Shown: positions 32,969-36,023 of the stretch, piece after piece | Layout: every line of letters starts with the position of its first letter | Position numbering within the stretch: position 1 is the first letter of the stretch | NCBI GenBank assembly: GCA_903853385.1 | Contig: CAINTJ010000052.1 | Span: 1-36,023 of the forward strand | Reading direction: 5' to 3' | Length of the DNA stretch: 36,023 nucleotides | Source of the DNA: an uncultured Gammaproteobacteria bacterium | GTDB taxonomy: Bacteria; Pseudomonadota; Gammaproteobacteria; Pseudomonadales; Pseudohongiellaceae | Program-made: the position numbers and the translations under genes | Notes under the pieces: generated by a model | Database searches by the model: none | Told to the model about the DNA's origin: nothing | The model's input: the letters and a program-made list of their open reading frames with translations, nothing else

Positions 32969-34795
32969 ATGAGCTCCTTCGACTCCCAGGCTTTTCTGCA
33001 GCATGCCAGCAATAAACCCGGTGTGTACCGGATGCTCGATGCACAAGGCGAAACGCTGTACGTCGGCAAAGCCAAAAACCTCAAGAAACGTCTGGGCTCC
33101 TATTTTCGTGCGACCGGCCTCGACAGCAAAACCATGGCGCTGGTCGGCCACATCCACAACATCGAAACCACGATTACCAGCAGCGAAACCGAAGCGCTGT
33201 TGCTGGAACAGAATCTGATCAAGGACAAGCGGCCGCCCTACAATATCCTGCTGCGTGACGACAAATCCTATCCTTACATTTTCCTGTCTTCCAAGGATCC
33301 GTTTCCACGTCTGGCCCTGCACCGCGGCGCCAAGAAAGAAGCGGGCGAATATTACGGCCCCTATCCCAGCGCCAGTGCCGTACGGGAATCACTGGCCGTG
33401 CTGCAAAAAGTTTTTCATGTGCGTCAATGTGAAGACAATTTTTTCCGCAATCGCACGCGGCCCTGCCTGCAGTACCAGATCAAGCGCTGTTCCGGCCCTT
33501 GTGTGAATCTGGTGACGCCGGAAGTCTATGCGGAAGATGTGCGCCATTCCGTGATGTTTATCGAGGGCCACAATGATGAAATGACCAGGGAGTTGGCAAC
33601 CCGCATGCAGGCCCTGGCCGAGCAACAACGGTTTGAAGAAGCAGCGGTCCTGCGCGACCAGGTGCGTGATCTGCGCATGATCCAGGAGCGTCAGTATGTG
33701 GATGGCGAGAAAGGCGATGTGGATGTACTGGCACTGGCGGCGGCGGCTGGGGTTGTGTGTATTCATCTGATGATGTTCCGCGATGGCCGCTTGCTGGGCA
33801 GCCGCAATCACATTCCCAAATTCGTGCTGGAGGCCACTGCAGCAGAACAAATGCATGCTTTTATCGGGCAGTACTATCTGAGCAACAACCATCAATTCAA
33901 ATTGCCCCGCGAAGTGATCTGCAATGTCGAGCCTGCTGAAGTTGACAGTCTGGTGGCAGCCTTGTCGCAAGTGGCCGTTCGCCAGGTAAGCATCGCTGCC
34001 AGCGTACGCAGTCATCGCCAGAAGTGGCTGGAGCTGGCACTGACCAATGCAGCACAGGGAGTACAGGACAAGCTCAATTCCCGCCAAAGTGTTGAACGAC
34101 GCTTTGCTGCGCTGGCCGAAGCCTTGCAATTGCCGGCCTTGCCCAAACGACTCGAGTGCTTTGACATCAGTCATACCATGGGGGAGGCGACTGTGGCCTC
34201 GTGTGTAGTGTTTGATCAAAGTGGTCCGCTTAAATCCGACTACCGCCGTTTCAATATCGAAGGCATCACGCCCGGGGATGACTATGCGGCCATGAAACAG
34301 GCGCTGAGCCGGCGTTTCATCCGGTTGTTGAAAGGAGAATCCCGCATGCCGGATATCCTGCTGATTGATGGCGGCCTCGGCCAGCTGAAAATGGCAGAAA
34401 CTGTGATCGCTGAACTGGGGGTAACCGGTGTAGTGTTGATGGGCATCGCCAAGGGCATCAGTCGCAAGGCCGGCCAGGAAACCCTGATTATGGGGGGCTC
34501 GCATCTGGAGCTGGCTTTACCTACTGAATCGCCAGCGCTGCATCTATTGCAGCATATCCGCGATGAAGCCCACCGGTTTGCGATTACCGCCCATCGCCAG
34601 CGGCGCGGCAAAGCCCGCACCAAGTCCCTGCTGGAAACCATTCCCGGCATTGGCCCCAAAAAGCGACGCGAACTTCTACAGCATTTTGGAGGCCAGCAGG
34701 AAATCAAGCGGGCCAGTATTGATGATTTGCAGCGGGTTTCCGGTATAAGCCGGCTGCTGGCAGAAACAATCTACGAATATCTGCACAGTGCATGA
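32969..34795 (+). CDS. uvrC: Excinuclease ABC subunit C
   Basis: UvrC makes both cuts around damage in nucleotide excision repair. From ATG 32969 it has 608 residues (E. coli 610). The GIY-YIG nuclease domain starts at PGVYRMLDA near 17-25 with LYVGKAKNLKKRL (30-42). The four-cysteine region CEDNFFRNRTRPCLQYQIKR is near 157, followed by CSGPCV. The UvrB-binding UVR motif with RFEEAAVLRDQV is near 220-231, the RNase H-like C-terminal nuclease carries ECFDISHTMGE near 397-407 and DILLIDGGLGQL, and helix-hairpin-helix motifs begin TIPGIGPKKRREL near 556. An ATG five codons upstream is also possible and neither has a strong ribosome site; homology favours 32969. The frame extends further upstream into murB without support. 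Confidence 0.95.
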   Translation: MSSFDSQAFLQHASNKPGVYRMLDAQGETLYVGKAKNLKKRLGSYFRATGLDSKTMALVGHIHNIETTITSSETEALLLEQNLIKDKRPPYNILLRDDKSYPYIFLSSKDPFPRLALHRGAKKEAGEYYGPYPSASAVRESLAVLQKVFHVRQCEDNFFRNRTRPCLQYQIKRCSGPCVNLVTPEVYAEDVRHSVMFIEGHNDEMTRELATRMQALAEQQRFEEAAVLRDQVRDLRMIQERQYVDGEKGDVDVLALAAAAGVVCIHLMMFRDGRLLGSRNHIPKFVLEATAAEQMHAFIGQYYLSNNHQFKLPREVICNVEPAEVDSLVAALSQVAVRQVSIAASVRSHRQKWLELALTNAAQGVQDKLNSRQSVERRFAALAEALQLPALPKRLECFDISHTMGEATVASCVVFDQSGPLKSDYRRFNIEGITPGDDYAAMKQALSRRFIRLLKGESRMPDILLIDGGLGQLKMAETVIAELGVTGVVLMGIAKGISRKAGQETLIMGGSHLELALPTESPALHLLQHIRDEAHRFAITAHRQRRGKARTKSLLETIPGIGPKKRRELLQHFGGQQEIKRASIDDLQRVSGISRLLAETIYEYLHSA

Positions 34796-34803
34796 GATTG
34801 CGG

Positions 34804-34832
34804 TTACGGTTGCCGGGTTCTTTGGATAGAAT
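34804..34832 (+). promoter_or_regulatory. Candidate promoter for pgsA
   Basis: TTACGG (34804-34809) and TAGAAT (34827-34832) are 17 bp apart in the short gap between uvrC and pgsA. This is a fair sigma-70 match, and it would start a transcript a few bases upstream of the pgsA ATG at 34859. It could let pgsA be expressed apart from uvrC. The match at -35 is only partial. Confidence 0.33.
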
Positions 34833-34858
34833 CCCGCAAACCCCGATAGTTGCCTTTC

Positions 34859-35416
34859 ATGAAGCTAGCCAATTTTTTCACCTGCCTGCGCGTGATGCTG
34901 ATCCCGGTATTCATGCTGGTCTATTACGTGGATTTTCGCGGGCACCATGTGTTATCTGCGGGGATTTTCATTATTGCCTGTTTTACCGACTGGCTTGATG
35001 GCCACACAGCCCGCCGACTCAAACAAACCTCGCGTTTTGGTGCCTTTCTGGATCCGGTTGCCGATAAACTGCTGGTGGCGATTTCACTGGTAATTCTGGC
35101 AGCCAGTTACCCCAGCCCCTGGTATGTCATACCGGCCGCATTGATCGTGGCGCGCGAAGTGTTGGTGTCGGCCTTGCGTGAATGGATGGCCGAACTGCAG
35201 CAACGCGATGTGGTAGCGGTGGGCCGTATCGGCAAATGGAAAACCACCATCCAGATGATTGCGCTGGGTTTGTTGCTGGCCACAGACCGGCAAGGCCTGC
35301 AGTGGATGTGGGTGTCTGGTTATGTATTGATTAACATGGCGGCGGTGCTGGCCTTGTGGTCAATGTTTACTTACCTGCAAAATGCATGGCCACAGATAAA
35401 AAACGACATGAAATAG
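34859..35416 (+). CDS. pgsA: CDP-diacylglycerol-glycerol-3-phosphate 3-phosphatidyltransferase
   Basis: PgsA makes phosphatidylglycerol phosphate from CDP-diacylglycerol and glycerol-3-phosphate, the committed step to the acidic phospholipids. The 185-residue membrane enzyme (E. coli 182) has the CDP-alcohol phosphotransferase motif intact: D44, D47-G48, A51-R52, G61, D65 and D69 in DWLDGHTARR and RFGAFLDPVADK. Membrane segments are near 12-24, 31-45, 70-98 and 130-172. A TTG three codons upstream is in frame, but the ATG matches the family start. uvrC-pgsA followed by tRNA-Gly is also the order in E. coli. Confidence 0.96.
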   Translation: MKLANFFTCLRVMLIPVFMLVYYVDFRGHHVLSAGIFIIACFTDWLDGHTARRLKQTSRFGAFLDPVADKLLVAISLVILAASYPSPWYVIPAALIVAREVLVSALREWMAELQQRDVVAVGRIGKWKTTIQMIALGLLLATDRQGLQWMWVSGYVLINMAAVLALWSMFTYLQNAWPQIKNDMK

Positions 35417-35418
35417 GG

Positions 35419-35446
35419 TTGACATAAAGGCGTCAAAGTTTAGAAT
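35419..35446 (+). promoter_or_regulatory. Strong sigma-70 promoter for the tRNA pair
   Basis: A perfect TTGACA (35419-35424) and TAGAAT (35441-35446) are separated by 16 bp, just after the pgsA stop and about 90 bp before tRNA-Gly. The near-consensus hexamers fit a highly expressed stable-RNA promoter. GGCGACCTC directly after the -10 is GC-rich, like a stringent-control discriminator. Confidence 0.8.
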
Positions 35447-35465
35447 GGCGACCTCTTTGCAGGAG

Positions 35466-35480
35466 CCCACACTTTGTGGG
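35466..35480 (+). repeat. Hairpin in the tRNA leader
   Basis: CCCACA (35466-35471) pairs with TGTGGG (35475-35480) around three bases. It lies in the 5' leader of the tRNA transcript and may guide processing. A weaker ATTCAA/TTGAAT pairing lies just downstream, before the tRNA-Gly gene. Confidence 0.4.
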
Positions 35481-35535
35481 ATCTGGTATTCAAAGCAGCA
35501 GTAACGCCTTGAATCCAGAAGACAAACTGGTTCAT

Positions 35536-35608
<73 letters not shown>

Positions 35609-35617
35609 CATCGTAAT

Positions 35618-35701
35618 GCCCAGGTGGTGGAATGGTAGACACGTTGGACTTAAAATCCAATGGCCATTATGGCCGTGCGGGTTCAAGTCCCGCCCCGGGT
35701 A
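35618..35701 (+). tRNA. leuZ: tRNA-Leu (UAA), without encoded CCA and with an acceptor mismatch
   Basis: The 84-base gene has the class II form: D-arm TGGTGGAATGGTAGACAC, anticodon stem TTGGA/TCCAA with loop CTTAAAA (anticodon TAA), a long variable arm GGCCA-TTA-TGGCC, and a normal T-arm GCGGG-TTCAAGT-CCCGC. The acceptor GCCCAGG against CCCGGGT has the usual G1-U72 pair but an A5-C68 mismatch. After A73 the DNA reads CTGA, so CCA is not encoded. It starts only nine bases after tRNA-Gly. E. coli has the order glyW-cysT-leuZ; here cysT is missing. Confidence 0.85.
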
Positions 35702-35708
35702 CTGATAG

Positions 35709-35745
35709 CCCCTGTTAATCGCTTGATTGACAGGGGTTTTTCTTT
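35709..35745 (+). terminator. Rho-independent terminator of the tRNA operon
   Basis: CCCCTGTTAATC (35709-35720) pairs with GATTGACAGGGG (35725-35736), a 12-bp stem with one wobble and a four-base GCTT loop. The tract TTTTTCTTTT follows directly. This is a textbook intrinsic terminator eight bases after tRNA-Leu. Confidence 0.93.
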
Positions 35746-35789
35746 TAGCGAATAACAAAATAGTTGCAATCTGCATATTAGTAACAATA

Positions 35790-35822
35790 AAAAAAACCAA
35801 TCGTTAATGATCAGGTTTTTTT
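35790..35822. terminator. Bidirectional A/T-flanked terminator
   Basis: AAAAAAACC (35790-35798) pairs with GGTTTTTTT (35814-35822) around 15 bases that can themselves form a short ATC/GAT stem. With an A tract on one side and a T tract on the other it can end transcripts from either direction. Since the tRNA operon already has its own terminator, this one may serve a minus-strand gene coming from the right. Confidence 0.55.
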
Positions 35823-35912
35823 ATTTTATTCAAAAATGCATAACGAGATCCACCCAGCAACGCGCTAAAATTATCCAAAACTCTTTATCCTTAGATTCTA
35901 TGCTGTAATCAT

Positions 35913-36023
35913 TTAGTTTAGCACCCCGAAATTCTGGTGAGGCATAAAGCAAATTTTATACTGACGATGCTTTAATGATGCCCCTGTGGGAAAATTGTGT
36001 TCAGATAAAGCATCAAAACCAGC
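35913..36023 (-). CDS. Possible 3' end of a minus-strand gene
   Basis: On the minus strand a frame is open from the right edge to a TAA at 35915-35913, giving 36 residues that begin AGFDALSEHNFPTGASLKHR and end CFMPHQNFGVLN. The composition reads as protein, and a bidirectional terminator lies about 90 bases beyond the stop. A 36-codon open stretch can arise by chance, so this is tentative. I do not recognise the family. The surrounding DNA (35746-36023) is much more AT-rich than the rest of the window and holds nothing else I can name. Confidence 0.28.
   Translation of the reverse strand, partial: AGFDALSEHNFPTGASLKHRQYKICFMPHQNFGVLN

Overview
This window looks like the chromosome of a gammaproteobacterium outside the Enterobacterales, with a gene layout closest to Pseudomonadales-type genomes. 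The pointers are a fused nuoCD, a complete 13-gene nuo operon, a lolC-lolD-lolE cluster followed by comEC, exbBD, msbA, lpxK, ycaR and kdsB, and an sthA transhydrogenase. Taxonomy here is inferred from gene content and order, not from a search. Nearly all of the window is housekeeping DNA of moderately high G+C. The exceptions are three AT-rich patches: the nuoF-nuoG spacer, the upstream region of a recombinase gene, and the right-hand edge.

Layout. The first 141 bases are the 5' end of mfd on the minus strand, divergent from gap. Positions 302-4302 carry gap (a long-N-terminus GAPDH), apbE and sthA. After a 260-bp intergenic region with short repeats, nuoA-B-CD-E-F-G-H-I-J-K-L-M-N fills 4563-19450 and encodes all subunits of NADH:quinone oxidoreductase (complex I). 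A serine-recombinase-like gene (19688-20407) has altered active-site positions. It overlaps the start codon of lolC and so heads the lolCDE lipoprotein-export operon. A large hairpin separates lolE from a convergent gene for a small secreted protein of unknown function. Then come comEC, exbB, exbD, msbA, lpxK, ycaR, kdsB and murB, largely an envelope and lipopolysaccharide block, followed by uvrC and pgsA. The right end has a clear promoter, tRNA-Gly(GCC), tRNA-Leu(UAA) and a strong terminator. Beyond it is AT-rich DNA with a second bidirectional terminator and perhaps the 3' end of a minus-strand gene.

How the genes work together. Complex I, SthA and GAPDH all handle NAD(P)H and form a redox and energy block. 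ApbE is a flavin transferase whose usual target (Na+-NQR or Rnf) is not in the window. LolCDE sends lipoproteins to the outer membrane, MsbA flips lipid A core, LpxK phosphorylates lipid A, KdsB activates Kdo, MurB makes a peptidoglycan precursor, and PgsA makes phosphatidylglycerol phosphate. Together they cover much of envelope biogenesis.

I did not find a clearly new multi-gene system. The most unusual points are: (1) the recombinase-like gene translationally coupled to lolC, with an inverted repeat over its promoter; (2) a tRNA-Gly/tRNA-Leu pair in which neither gene encodes CCA, the Gly gene has C at the normally invariant position 55, the Leu gene has an A5-C68 acceptor mismatch, and tRNA-Cys, which lies between them in E. 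coli, is missing; (3) the palindrome-rich AT patch inside the nuo operon; and (4) apbE without a local target.
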